Source: GCA-2684655 sp045105235 (lineage in GTDB: Bacteria; Planctomycetota; UBA1135; UBA2386). From it: 64,000 bases of DNA. Of the stretch, positions 17,738 through 26,615 are shown in pieces (position 1 is the first letter of the stretch; each line of letters starts with the position of its first letter). The position numbers were made by a program, and so were the translations under genes. The notes beneath the pieces were generated by a model. That model was not told the origin of the DNA. It did not search any database and was given only the letters and a program-made list of their open reading frames with translations. Location of the stretch: assembly GCA_045105235.1 (NCBI GenBank), contig JBGCDH010000028.1, positions 1 to 64,000 on the forward strand, written 5' to 3'.

Positions 17738-20700
17738 ATGCAAGTTCGCCCCTTCCGTAAGGTCCTTTGCGCCAATCGCGGAGAGATCGCGATCCGCGTC
17801 TTCCGCGCCTGCACCGAACTCGGGATGCGCACCGTCGCCGTTTTCAGTGATGAGGACGCCACCAACCAGCACCGCTACAAAGCCGATGAGAGCTATCTGA
17901 TCGGCAAGGGCAAGGGCGCCGTCGAGGCCTACCTCGGCGGCGACGAAATCCTCGAGGTGGCGTTGAAGGCCCAGGTGGATGCCATCCACCCCGGCTACGG
18001 CTTCCTGTCAGAGAACCAGGAGTTTGCCCGTCGCGTGCGCGCGGCCGGGATCGCCTTCATCGGTCCGGAGGCCGACGTCATCGAGAAGCTCGGCGACAAG
18101 GTCCAGGCTCGGCACACGGCGGAGTCGCTCGAGATTCCGTGCGTGCCCGGGCTCGAGCTACCCGAAGACGAGCAGCAGGCGTTTGAGTTGGCCGAGAAGT
18201 TCTTCGTCGAAAACGGCACGACGATCTTCAAAGCGGCGCACGGCGGCGGTGGCCGCGGCATGCGCGTCGTCGACAAGCGCAAGGACATCGTGCCGCTCCT
18301 GCGCCAGGCGCGCAGCGAGTCGCTGGCGGCGTTTGGCAGCTCGGTCGTGTTTTTGGAGAAGTTTCTGCCCAAGGTGCGTCACATCGAAGTGCAGGTCATG
18401 GGCGACCGGCACGGCAACGTCGTGCACCTGTGCGAGCGCGACTGCTCGGTGCAGCGCCGCCACCAGAAGGTCGTCGAGATCGCGCCGGCGCCGAACCTGC
18501 CGGAGGCGACGCGCGCGGCCTTGTTCGCAGACTCGCTGAAGCTGGCGCGCCACGCCGGCTACCACAACGCGGGCACGTTCGAATACCTGGTGGCGGACAG
18601 TCAGCACTACTTCATCGAGGTCAATCCGCGTCTTCAGGTGGAGCACACGGTGACCGAACAGATCACCGGCATCGATCTCGTGCAGACGCAGATCAAGGTC
18701 GAGCAGGGCTACCCGCTGGCCAGCGACGAGGTCGGGCTTGCCGACCAGGACGCGATCGAGCCGCGCGGCTATGCGATCCAGTGCCGGATCACGACCGAGG
18801 ATCCGCAGAACGACTTCTTGCCGGACACGGGCACGATCTTGGCCTACCGCTCGCCGGGCGGCTTTGGGCTGCGGCTCGACGGGGGCGACGGGCTCGCCGG
18901 CACGGTGGTGTCCGGTCACTACGATTCGCTGCTGGTCAAGTGCATCACGTTTGCCGGCACGCTTGAGCAGGCCGCTCCCAAGGGGGTTCGCGCGCTGCGC
19001 GAGTTCCGCATCCGCGGCGTCAAGACCAACCTGGCCTTCCTGCGCAACGTGCTGCAGCACCAGGCGTTTTTGGCGGGGCAGACGTGGACGCGCTACCTCG
19101 ATGAGACGCCGGAGCTGTTTGAGATCGAGCTCGGTCGCGACCGCGCGACCAAGATCCTGACGTATCTCGGCGACGTCGTCGTCAATGGCCACCCGACGGT
19201 TCGGCCCGAACAGCGGCTGTCGCCGGCGACGCTGATGCGCACCGCGCCGCCGCTGCCCGAGGTCCCCGACGGCATGCCGCCTCCGGGCAGCGCGCAGATC
19301 CTCGCGGAGGGTGGCCCGCAAAAAGTCGTGGAGTGGCTGAAGGCGCAAAAGAAGCCGCTGGTCACCGACACGACGATGCGCGACGCGCACCAATCGCTGC
19401 TGGCGACGCGCGTGCGCACCAAGGACATGCTCGCGATCGCGCATGCCAGCGCGCACATCGGGCACCGCCTGTTTTCGTTCGAGACCTGGGGGGGAGCGAC
19501 CTTTGATGTCGCCTACCGCTTCCTCAACGAAGATCCGTGGAACCGCCTGCGCAAGCTGAAGAGCGCGATCCCGAACGTGCTGCATCAGATGCTGCTGCGC
19601 GGCGCCAACGCGGTCGGCTACACCAGCTATCCGCAGAACGTGGTCGAGACGTTCATCGACGAAGCCGCGGAAAACGGCATCGACGTCTTCCGCGTGTTCG
19701 ACAGCCTCAACGACCTCGATTCGATGCAGGTCTCGGTGCAGCGCGTGCTCCAAACCGGCAAGCTCGCCGAGGTCGCGATGTGCTACACGGGCGACGTCGA
19801 CAATCCGGCGCGCACCAAATACGGCCTCGACTACTACGTCGATCTCGCGAAGCGAATCGAGGACCTCGGCGCGCACATCCTGTGCGTCAAGGACATGGCC
19901 GGTCTGCTGCGTCCGCAGGCGGCGCGCATGCTGATCAGCAAGCTGCGTGAGGTGACTTCGCTGCCGATCCACCTGCACACGCACGACACGTCGGGCAACG
20001 GCATTGCTACCTACATCGCGGCGATCGAAAGCGGCGTGCACGTGGTCGACACGGCGCTGTCGCCGATGGCGGGTCTGACGTCGCAGCCGAGCATGAACGC
20101 GCTGATCGCGGCGCTTCGTGGGCATCCACAGGAAACCGGTCTGACCAACCGCGAGCTGCAGCCGCTGTGTGACTACTGGGAAGGGGTGCGGGAGTGGTAT
20201 GCCCCGTTTGAGTGCGGCCTCAAGAGCAGCACCAGCGAGGTCTACTACCACGAGATTCCGGGCGGCCAATACAGCAACCTGCGGCCGCAGGTCGCATCGC
20301 TGGGGCTGCTCGACCGCTGGGCCGACGTGCGCCACGCGTTCGCCGTCGTCAACCAGCTGGTCGGCGACATTCCAAAGGTCACGCCGAGCTCCAAGATGGT
20401 CGGCGACTTCGCGATCTTTCTGGTGCAGAACGATCTGCTCGAGATGCACGGCACGCTCGAAGCGTCGACCGAGGCAACCCAGAAGAAGGTGCTGGTGCGC
20501 GCCAAAGAGCTCGACTTCCCGCAGAGCGTCGTGACCTACTTCCAGGGGCATCTGGGCCAGCCGCCGGGTGGCTTTCCAGATGAGCTGCGGCGCGCGGTCC
20601 TCAAGGGCGAACCGATCCTGACGGGGCGGCCGAGCGATGGCTTTGAGCCGTTTGACTTTGAGGCGGGTGAAAAGCACTGCAACGAACGCATGAAGCGCCC

Positions 20701-21244
20701 GGTGGATCGGCGCGACGTCGTCAGCTACGCGCTCTACCCGCGCGTGCTCGACGACTACTTTGCGTTCCGGCTGCACTGCAGCGATGTCTCGCTGCTGCCG
20801 ACGCCGGTCTACTTCTACGGCCTCGAAGAAGGCCAGGAGGTCTGGGTCGAACTCGAAAAGGGCAAGACGCTGCTGGTCTCGCTGGAAGCGCGCAGCGAGC
20901 CCGACGAGCAGGGCCACGTGACCGTCTACTTCAAGCTCAACGGCCAGAATCGTCAGGTCAGCGTCGCGGACCGTTCGCTCGAGGGCGAAGTCGAGACGCG
21001 TCGGCGCGCCGACCAGAGCAAGCCCGGCGAAGTCGGTTCGCCGATGCCGGGTCGCCTGATTCAGCTGCACGTCGGCGAAGGCGAAGCGGTTGCCGAAGGC
21101 GATCCGCTGCTGACGCTCGAAGCGATGAAGATGGAGACGGTCGTGCGCGCGCCGGTTGCCGGCGCGGTGCGCGAACTGTGCCAGGACGTGGGCGCGATGG
21201 TGGTCGCCGACGACCTGCTGATCGTGCTCGATCCGCAGGCGTAG
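17738..21244 (+). CDS. pyc: pyruvate carboxylase (single-chain)
   Basis: Biotin-dependent anaplerotic enzyme: pyruvate + bicarbonate + ATP to oxaloacetate. 1168 residues from the ATG at 17738; a GTG at 17726 is a possible alternative. Domains in order: biotin carboxylase (about 1-450, ATP-grasp loop HGGGGRGMRVV, and EVNPRLQVEHTVTE), carboxyltransferase (about 540-830, DTTMRDAHQSLLATRVRT and the metal site LHTHDTSG), the PC tetramerisation/C-terminal region, and the biotinyl domain with the acceptor Lys at 1131 in EAMKMET. Length and order match the alpha4-type enzyme. No Shine-Dalgarno is evident. It converges with the subtilase gene, with a hairpin between. Confidence 0.96.
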   Translation: MQVRPFRKVLCANRGEIAIRVFRACTELGMRTVAVFSDEDATNQHRYKADESYLIGKGKGAVEAYLGGDEILEVALKAQVDAIHPGYGFLSENQEFARRVRAAGIAFIGPEADVIEKLGDKVQARHTAESLEIPCVPGLELPEDEQQAFELAEKFFVENGTTIFKAAHGGGGRGMRVVDKRKDIVPLLRQARSESLAAFGSSVVFLEKFLPKVRHIEVQVMGDRHGNVVHLCERDCSVQRRHQKVVEIAPAPNLPEATRAALFADSLKLARHAGYHNAGTFEYLVADSQHYFIEVNPRLQVEHTVTEQITGIDLVQTQIKVEQGYPLASDEVGLADQDAIEPRGYAIQCRITTEDPQNDFLPDTGTILAYRSPGGFGLRLDGGDGLAGTVVSGHYDSLLVKCITFAGTLEQAAPKGVRALREFRIRGVKTNLAFLRNVLQHQAFLAGQTWTRYLDETPELFEIELGRDRATKILTYLGDVVVNGHPTVRPEQRLSPATLMRTAPPLPEVPDGMPPPGSAQILAEGGPQKVVEWLKAQKKPLVTDTTMRDAHQSLLATRVRTKDMLAIAHASAHIGHRLFSFETWGGATFDVAYRFLNEDPWNRLRKLKSAIPNVLHQMLLRGANAVGYTSYPQNVVETFIDEAAENGIDVFRVFDSLNDLDSMQVSVQRVLQTGKLAEVAMCYTGDVDNPARTKYGLDYYVDLAKRIEDLGAHILCVKDMAGLLRPQAARMLISKLREVTSLPIHLHTHDTSGNGIATYIAAIESGVHVVDTALSPMAGLTSQPSMNALIAALRGHPQETGLTNRELQPLCDYWEGVREWYAPFECGLKSSTSEVYYHEIPGGQYSNLRPQVASLGLLDRWADVRHAFAVVNQLVGDIPKVTPSSKMVGDFAIFLVQNDLLEMHGTLEASTEATQKKVLVRAKELDFPQSVVTYFQGHLGQPPGGFPDELRRAVLKGEPILTGRPSDGFEPFDFEAGEKHCNERMKRPVDRRDVVSYALYPRVLDDYFAFRLHCSDVSLLPTPVYFYGLEEGQEVWVELEKGKTLLVSLEARSEPDEQGHVTVYFKLNGQNRQVSVADRSLEGEVETRRRADQSKPGEVGSPMPGRLIQLHVGEGEAVAEGDPLLTLEAMKMETVVRAPVAGAVRELCQDVGAMVVADDLLIVLDPQA

Positions 21245-21299
21245 GGCGTCGCCGCGGCGATCTGCGGCCGCCGCCTCGAGCCGCCTCCTAGGGCAGCCG

Positions 21300-21338
21300 A
21301 AAACAGAAGCAGGCCGCGCCGACACTGTCGACGCGGCC
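21300..21338 (-). terminator. hairpin between convergent pyc and subtilase genes
   Basis: Bases 21312-21338 form a 12-bp stem with one mismatch and a 3-base loop (GGCCGCG-C-CGAC / GTCG-A-CGCGGCC). Reading leftward, the stem is followed by GCTTCTGTTTTC, a broken T-tract, so it best fits a terminator of the minus-strand gene ending at 21403. The hairpin could also act on pyc transcripts. No experimental support. Confidence 0.7.
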
Positions 21339-21402
21339 CGCTGGGCGTGGCCCCCGCGGCGCGATGCCGCGCAGGCCGTCTCAGGACTTCATGCCTCGCC
21401 GC

Positions 21403-24400
21403 TTACTGCGCCGTGCCGACCGTCATGCACGTCGCGTTCGAGAACGACAGGTCGCCTGGCTCGCTGGTGTCGATCGTCAGCCACTGGCCGTAGACCTTGT
21501 AGCCAACCAGCGCGGTGTTGTTTGGCACCGGCAGGGCGTAGGTGGCCGTGCCCGAGCCGTTGGTCGGCGCCGACAGGGTCACGATCGACTGGCCGAAGGC
21601 CTGACAGTTCGTGAAGCCGGCCGCCGTCAGGTCGAGCGGATACGGGAACGAGCTGTTCTCCCCGAGGCCGACAAAGGCGACGAAGTTCGGCGCAGCGTTG
21701 CGGACGCGGAAGGTGAACGTCGAGCCGAGGGTGCTCGAGCCAAAGTGGTCCGCGTCGAGCGAGCCACACGAGGCGCCGAACTCGTTGCTGTTGGCGCAGC
21801 CAAACTCAACCCGCAGGCGGCAGCCGTTGCTGTCGATGCTGCCCGTGCTCGGCACGAACAGGTCCCAGTTTTGAGCGTAGGCACGCTGGCGATCGGACTC
21901 GCGCCAGAAACCGCCGCTCGTCGTCTGCACGTTGCCGCGAGCGCGAACCTCGACCACGATGTCCGAGGTGCCGTCGTAGCTGAAGGGGCTCTTCAGGCCG
22001 AGGTTCGACCACTCGTCTTCTTCATAGGCCCACGTGTAGGTGTTGGCGTTCATGACCAGCGTGCTGCCGGAGATGTTGTTGGCCAGGTTGGTCGTCAGCT
22101 GGTAGCCCGCCGGGCGCTGTCGCATGCGGATCTGCAGGTTCGAGTTGTAGTGGCTGCCGTCTGCTGCGGCGGGCGGGAAAGCCAGACCGGTAATCAGGCC
22201 AGCACCGCCGAGCTCCTCACTGCGAAGCACGAGCTGGTAACGCATGTTCTGCGCCGTGGCGTCTGCCGAACGGTATTTGACCGTGACGTTGGCCGACCGC
22301 GGCGTGAACAGGCTGGAGCCAAACGGGGTGTTGCTGGCCGAGCCCGTGTTGATGGTCATCACGCCGGACGTGTAGCTGTTCGCACCGTTCGTGTAGCGGT
22401 GGTTGAAGTTGTTGGCGCTGATTGCAAAGCCGTGCGTGCCGGTGCTCAGGCGGAAGGGTTGCGACAGATCGACCTGGCTGGCGACATCTAGGCCTGACGA
22501 GGAGCCACGTCCGGCACTGCGTGCGGTCCATGCGCCTGCCGAGGACTCGTTGCCGGCATACGTGCCCGACTTCGTGTAGAGGTCGAGGTTGATCGCCTCG
22601 CCAGCCGCGACGCTGGTGTTGACCATCAAGCTGTGGATCCAGACCGGCTCGGTCACGGTCACGTCAAAGTAGACAATACCGCCGGGGTTGCCGCCGTTGT
22701 TCGACGTGTATTCGGTGTCTGCCGAACTTGGCACGTAGCCACCGAACGGGAAGAAGTTCGCCGATGCGCCGGTTGGGCTGACGTCGGGCAGGTAGCGAGC
22801 GCAGCCCGAACCGTAGACGCGGCGGCCGCCGTTGACGACGAGCGCAAACGTGGAGTCGGTCGACGCCGTCGCGACGTGGCCGTCTTGGGCGATCGTCGGA
22901 GCCGTGATCCGCACGGTCCAGATGCCTGGCTGCGGGTTGTTGCGCACGACCACTTCGACGGTGTCGCGGGAGTCGGCAAAGCCGAACAGAGCCGACTGGT
23001 TGCTTTGGCCAGCGCCGTCGAGGCCGTTGTTGCCCCAGTAGGACAGGCCGTTTGGCTGGGTGACGCGCATGTCCAAGTTGTTGACCCGGTCGAACGCGGC
23101 GGCGGGGTTGCCGGCGGGGTCGAGGTAGGACATGACAAACTTGACGATCGACTCGCCCGGCTCGACTTCGAACCGGTAGGTGCGCGTGGCGCCTTGCGTG
23201 ATCGTGACGTCTTCCGGGATGATCGAGATCTTGTCCCGGCGGTCATACATGTTGCGCAGGCTTGGGAAGCCGTAGCCAACGTGCTCGCGACGGTTGTCGG
23301 TCGCGGTAGGCGTGTACATGTTCGCACAGGCCATCTGCAGCGCCTTCAGCGTCTGCGCGTAGGGGCGGTTCTGGAAGCGGCTGCCGTTCGGGACGCGCGG
23401 TGGGTTGCTGAAGATGCCGTCCGTGTACATCTGGATCGCCAGCGCGTTGTGGCCGGCGACGATCGGCGTAGCAGCCGAGGTGCCGTTGAAGCCGCTGAAG
23501 TAGCTGCCCGACGTGTAGCCGGCGTTGCCGGTGCGGTCCGACGTGCCGACGCCATCGTAGTAGGCGCACAGGTCCGGCTTGCTGCGGCCGTCTTGGGCCG
23601 GTCCGGTCGAGCCGCCGTTGTTCCAGCTGTCGTTGGCCGGGTTGCTGTCACCGAAGTGGTAGACACCGCCAACCGAAATGATGTTCTTGCCCCATGCCTG
23701 CGGGCGGGAGTCTTGGTTGCCGGCGTTCGACTGCGACTGCGTCCATGGGATGCGATGGTCAAAGACGATGTCGTCGGCATCGGCCGAAACCGACGTGTAG
23801 AAGAACGTGCGGGAGTTGCCCCACGACGCCGTCGTGAACATGACCGAGTCATTGTTCACCAGATCGTCGATGATCGTGTTGCGGGACGGTGAGGTCGCGC
23901 AGGTCGTGTTCAGCGACGACACGTAATTGGTGTAGAACCCGACCGCGTTCGGCGCCATGCCGCGGCCAGCACTGTTGCTGTTGCCGTTGCCGAAGACGAT
24001 GCCGGCGGTGCAGTGGCCGTGGCTGGCCGCGCCTGCGCACGCCGCGGGGCCGCGCTGCTGGATCGTGGTGGTGAAGTCGTTGTGGGTGCCTTCGACGCCT
24101 TCGTAGACGTGGCCGCGGATGCCGGAGCCGGTGTAGCCAGCGATCGACTCCACGTAGTTTGCTCCGCCCTGGATGCGGACGTTGTCCATGTCTTCGCCGG
24201 TGGTCGTCCAGCGATCGATCCACAGAACCTCGTCAAGGCGTGCAGCCTGCAGGAGCTGCGCGTGGTTGAGGTCGGCGGTGAACAGTAGGCCGCCATCGTG
24301 GCTGCTGAAGACTTCGCCGCCGATGCCGGCAAGCTTTGCGGCAAGCGCTTGCTTGTCCTTGTGCTTGTCGGCCATCACCATGTTGTAGCGACGCGACGGA

Positions 24401-24816
24401 ATGGCCTTGCCGCTGACGATCTCGTTGAGCAAGAACGGCTCGAGGCGGTAGGCCGGCTCGTAGGCGCCAACCCAGCGCACGGCTTCGAGCTGGTAGAGGC
24501 CCATGCCGCCGTTTTCGATCGCAACGATGTGGCAGTCGTGGGGGAGGTAGCCAACGATCTTGCCTCCGAGACTTTGGACCGCGTCGCGATCGGCGTCGGT
24601 CGGGGTCGCGCGGAACTGCACGATGTGCAGGTTTACATCGGCGCCGGCACGAATGCCTTCCGGCAACGTCGGCATGCCCACCAGCGGGTCAAATTGCGCG
24701 TATTCGAGCATGACGCGCGGGTCTTGGGCGTTTTGGCGACTGTCGTCGCCGGGGCTTTGAGCTGGTGCGAATGCAGCGACGATGCTCGCGGCGAGCACGG
24801 GAAGAGCAAATTGCAT
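21403..24816 (-). CDS. large secreted subtilisin-family (S8) serine protease
   Basis: 1137 residues. A signal peptide (about 1-20, ending APAQ) precedes a propeptide-like region. The S8 domain spans about 225-620. The serine site is GFNGTSAATPIVAG with Ser at 447, and the His site is SHGHCTAG with His at 266. The position expected for the catalytic Asp is Glu 239, in GSGIRGHVYEGVEGTHNDF, where homologues normally read D-G. A beta-rich region with two or more jelly-roll-like stretches follows. The last 140 residues carry a secreted-protein module (FGASCG, LGSTFTFRV, LPVPNNTALVGYKVYGQW) also seen in the protein at 33093. Activity needs testing because of the Glu. Confidence 0.9.
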   Translation of the reverse strand: MQFALPVLAASIVAAFAPAQSPGDDSRQNAQDPRVMLEYAQFDPLVGMPTLPEGIRAGADVNLHIVQFRATPTDADRDAVQSLGGKIVGYLPHDCHIVAIENGGMGLYQLEAVRWVGAYEPAYRLEPFLLNEIVSGKAIPSRRYNMVMADKHKDKQALAAKLAGIGGEVFSSHDGGLLFTADLNHAQLLQAARLDEVLWIDRWTTTGEDMDNVRIQGGANYVESIAGYTGSGIRGHVYEGVEGTHNDFTTTIQQRGPAACAGAASHGHCTAGIVFGNGNSNSAGRGMAPNAVGFYTNYVSSLNTTCATSPSRNTIIDDLVNNDSVMFTTASWGNSRTFFYTSVSADADDIVFDHRIPWTQSQSNAGNQDSRPQAWGKNIISVGGVYHFGDSNPANDSWNNGGSTGPAQDGRSKPDLCAYYDGVGTSDRTGNAGYTSGSYFSGFNGTSAATPIVAGHNALAIQMYTDGIFSNPPRVPNGSRFQNRPYAQTLKALQMACANMYTPTATDNRREHVGYGFPSLRNMYDRRDKISIIPEDVTITQGATRTYRFEVEPGESIVKFVMSYLDPAGNPAAAFDRVNNLDMRVTQPNGLSYWGNNGLDGAGQSNQSALFGFADSRDTVEVVVRNNPQPGIWTVRITAPTIAQDGHVATASTDSTFALVVNGGRRVYGSGCARYLPDVSPTGASANFFPFGGYVPSSADTEYTSNNGGNPGGIVYFDVTVTEPVWIHSLMVNTSVAAGEAINLDLYTKSGTYAGNESSAGAWTARSAGRGSSSGLDVASQVDLSQPFRLSTGTHGFAISANNFNHRYTNGANSYTSGVMTINTGSASNTPFGSSLFTPRSANVTVKYRSADATAQNMRYQLVLRSEELGGAGLITGLAFPPAAADGSHYNSNLQIRMRQRPAGYQLTTNLANNISGSTLVMNANTYTWAYEEDEWSNLGLKSPFSYDGTSDIVVEVRARGNVQTTSGGFWRESDRQRAYAQNWDLFVPSTGSIDSNGCRLRVEFGCANSNEFGASCGSLDADHFGSSTLGSTFTFRVRNAAPNFVAFVGLGENSSFPYPLDLTAAGFTNCQAFGQSIVTLSAPTNGSGTATYALPVPNNTALVGYKVYGQWLTIDTSEPGDLSFSNATCMTVGTAQ

Positions 24817-25137
24817 AGAGGGTCAGTCGGAGGAAAACGAAGATTGTTGCGGGCGCCAGCCCGACGGATATGTCGGAAGGCGACAACGCCCCTGACAACA
24901 GGTTCCAGCGAAGCGCGTGGCAGCGCATAACGCGGTTTCTTCATGAAAACACCGAAGGGCCGTCGAGGCTTTGCCGTGCAAGCTACGCCCAAGCGCATTG
25001 CTGAACGGCAAGGGCCGCTGGCGCCGGGCTGTCGGCGCGGCGCTCCGGGGCAAGGGCCCGATTCGCGAAATTGCTCGCTGCGCTCGTTGCGGTGCGGCTG
25101 CGGCGGCTCCGTCGCGCGCCAATATCGCAGCCGCGGA
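24817..25137. other. intergenic region between hflX and the subtilase gene
   Basis: 321 bases with no supportable gene. It holds the leader of the subtilase (start at 24816, no Shine-Dalgarno) and, immediately 3' of hflX, an inverted repeat: GCGGCTGCG at 25094-25102 and CGCAGCCGC at 25126-25134, a 9-bp perfect stem with a 23-base loop. The stem lacks a T-tract, so a terminator role is only possible. Confidence 0.55.
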
Positions 25138-26547
25138 TTAGCTCGTCGGCTTGCTGGAGTCGTGGTCGTCCGGGCTGCCGACGCCTGGATCCGCCGCGTC
25201 AGGCTGGGGGCCGGTCGATCCAGAATCGGCCGAACCAGAATCGGGCCGGCGCCGATCCGTATCGCGGTGGATCGGCTGCGCGCCGCCGGCCATCAAGCGG
25301 CCGAGTACCGCGGCGGACGCCTGGATCTCCATCAGGCAGCCGTCGTCGGTGTAGAACTCCGACAGCACGGTGGCCTTGGCACGGATCTCGGCGTGAAGCG
25401 AACCGGCGGTGTGCGGCAGCAGCAGCTCGACGCGGTTTTCGACCTGTCCCAAATGGTCCTGGATGGCCGTGAACAGATCCGGCAAACCGTCGCCGGTGTG
25501 CACAGAGACCGGGATCGCGTTGGGCACGATCTGCCACAGCGGCGCGAGTTCGGCGCGGTCTTCGAGCTGGTCCGTCTTGTTGAGCACGGTCAGTCGCGGC
25601 AGGTCGGCGACCTCGAGGGTCTCAAGGACTTCGTCGACGGTGTGCAGCTGCTCATGCGCCTCGGGCGAGCTGCCGTCCACCAGCACCAGCAACAGGTCGG
25701 CGTGCAGCGCTTCTTCGAGCGTTGCGTGGAACGAGGCGACCAATTGGTGGGGCAGCTTGCGCAAGAACCCGACCGTGTCGGTCAGCAGCACCGTGCGGCC
25801 GCCGTGCAGGCGCCACGGGCGCGTGCGCGTGTCGAGCGTCGAGAACAGCTTGTTCTCGGCGAGCACGCCGGCCTCGGTCAGTCGGTTCATCAGCGAGGAC
25901 TTGCCGGCGTTGGTGTAGCCAACCAGCGCAATCGTAAACAGGTCGGGCCGCGCTTTGACTTCGCGCACCTTGTGCTGTTCGACGCGCTTGAGGTCGCGGT
26001 TGACCGCCGCGATGCGCGTGCGCACGAGGTTGCGGTCGACGTCGATCTGCTTTTCGCCGGCACCACCGCGGATGCCGATGCCGCCGCGCTGACGCTCGAG
26101 GTGGGTCCAGCGGCGGCGCAGGCGCGGCAGTTCATACTGCAGCGAAGCGAGTTCGACCTGCATGCGCGCCTGCGGCGTGCGCGCGTGCATGCCAAAGATC
26201 TGCAGGATCAACTCGCTGCGATCCATGACTGGAACCGATACGGCCTGCTCGATGTTGCGCACCTGGTTCGGCGTCAGCGAGTCATCGCAGATGACGCAGC
26301 CGCTGTGGGCGAGCTTGACGACGTCGGCCAGCTCCTGCAGTTTGCCGCTGCCAAGGTAGGTCGTCGGGTCCGGATGGCGGCGGTGCTGCACCATGCAGCC
26401 AGCCGGCACGAAGTCGGCGGTCTCGGCCAGCTGCTGCAGCTCGGCCAGGACTTCGGCGGCCGTGCGCGGGTCGCCGGTCTCGACGATGCCAAACAGGATC
26501 GCTTCGGTGCTGTGCCCCTGACGGGTATCGAGGTTGGTTTCGCCCAA
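25138..26547 (-). CDS. hflX: GTPase HflX
   Basis: Ribosome-associated GTPase that splits stalled or heat-damaged ribosomes. 469 residues, reading from a TTG at 26547. N-terminal HflX domain with the glycine-rich TYLGSGK and the conserved ERQRGGIGIRGGAGEKQ linker. Then the G domain: G1 GYTNAGKSS, G3 DTVGF with LRKLPHQLV, G4 NKTD. The C-terminal ~45 residues are an Asp/Ser/Pro-rich extension (about residue 425 on) encoded partly by a 15-bp DNA repeat (25216-25245); most HflX proteins end earlier. The TTG start deserves checking, but no in-frame ATG upstream is better. Confidence 0.95.
   Translation of the reverse strand: MGETNLDTRQGHSTEAILFGIVETGDPRTAAEVLAELQQLAETADFVPAGCMVQHRRHPDPTTYLGSGKLQELADVVKLAHSGCVICDDSLTPNQVRNIEQAVSVPVMDRSELILQIFGMHARTPQARMQVELASLQYELPRLRRRWTHLERQRGGIGIRGGAGEKQIDVDRNLVRTRIAAVNRDLKRVEQHKVREVKARPDLFTIALVGYTNAGKSSLMNRLTEAGVLAENKLFSTLDTRTRPWRLHGGRTVLLTDTVGFLRKLPHQLVASFHATLEEALHADLLLVLVDGSSPEAHEQLHTVDEVLETLEVADLPRLTVLNKTDQLEDRAELAPLWQIVPNAIPVSVHTGDGLPDLFTAIQDHLGQVENRVELLLPHTAGSLHAEIRAKATVLSEFYTDDGCLMEIQASAAVLGRLMAGGAQPIHRDTDRRRPDSGSADSGSTGPQPDAADPGVGSPDDHDSSKPTS
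25216..25245 (-). repeat. in-frame 15-bp repeat in the hflX 3' end
   Basis: CGATCCAGAATCGGC (25216-25230) followed directly by CGAACCAGAATCGGG (25231-25245). It encodes the Asp/Ser/Gly-rich tail of HflX. Confidence 0.7.
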
Positions 26548-26570
26548 GGTGTTCGTTTGTTGCTAGCTCT

Positions 26571-26615
26571 CGGCCCAGCTGTTAGCAGCCAGGCGGTCTG
26601 CGGCCCAGCTGTAGC
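26571..26615 (-). repeat. short direct repeat 3' of nadB
   Basis: CGGCCCAGCTGTTAGC at 26571-26586 and CGGCCCAGCTGTAGC at 26601-26615 lie 14 bases apart in the 67-base gap between hflX and nadB. The second copy overlaps the nadB stop at 26615. Confidence 0.6.

Noticed and set aside
18158..21325. Open frame of 1055 codons on the minus strand
   Set aside because: Antisense to pyruvate carboxylase; same GC-rich shadow pattern, with no recognisable domain.
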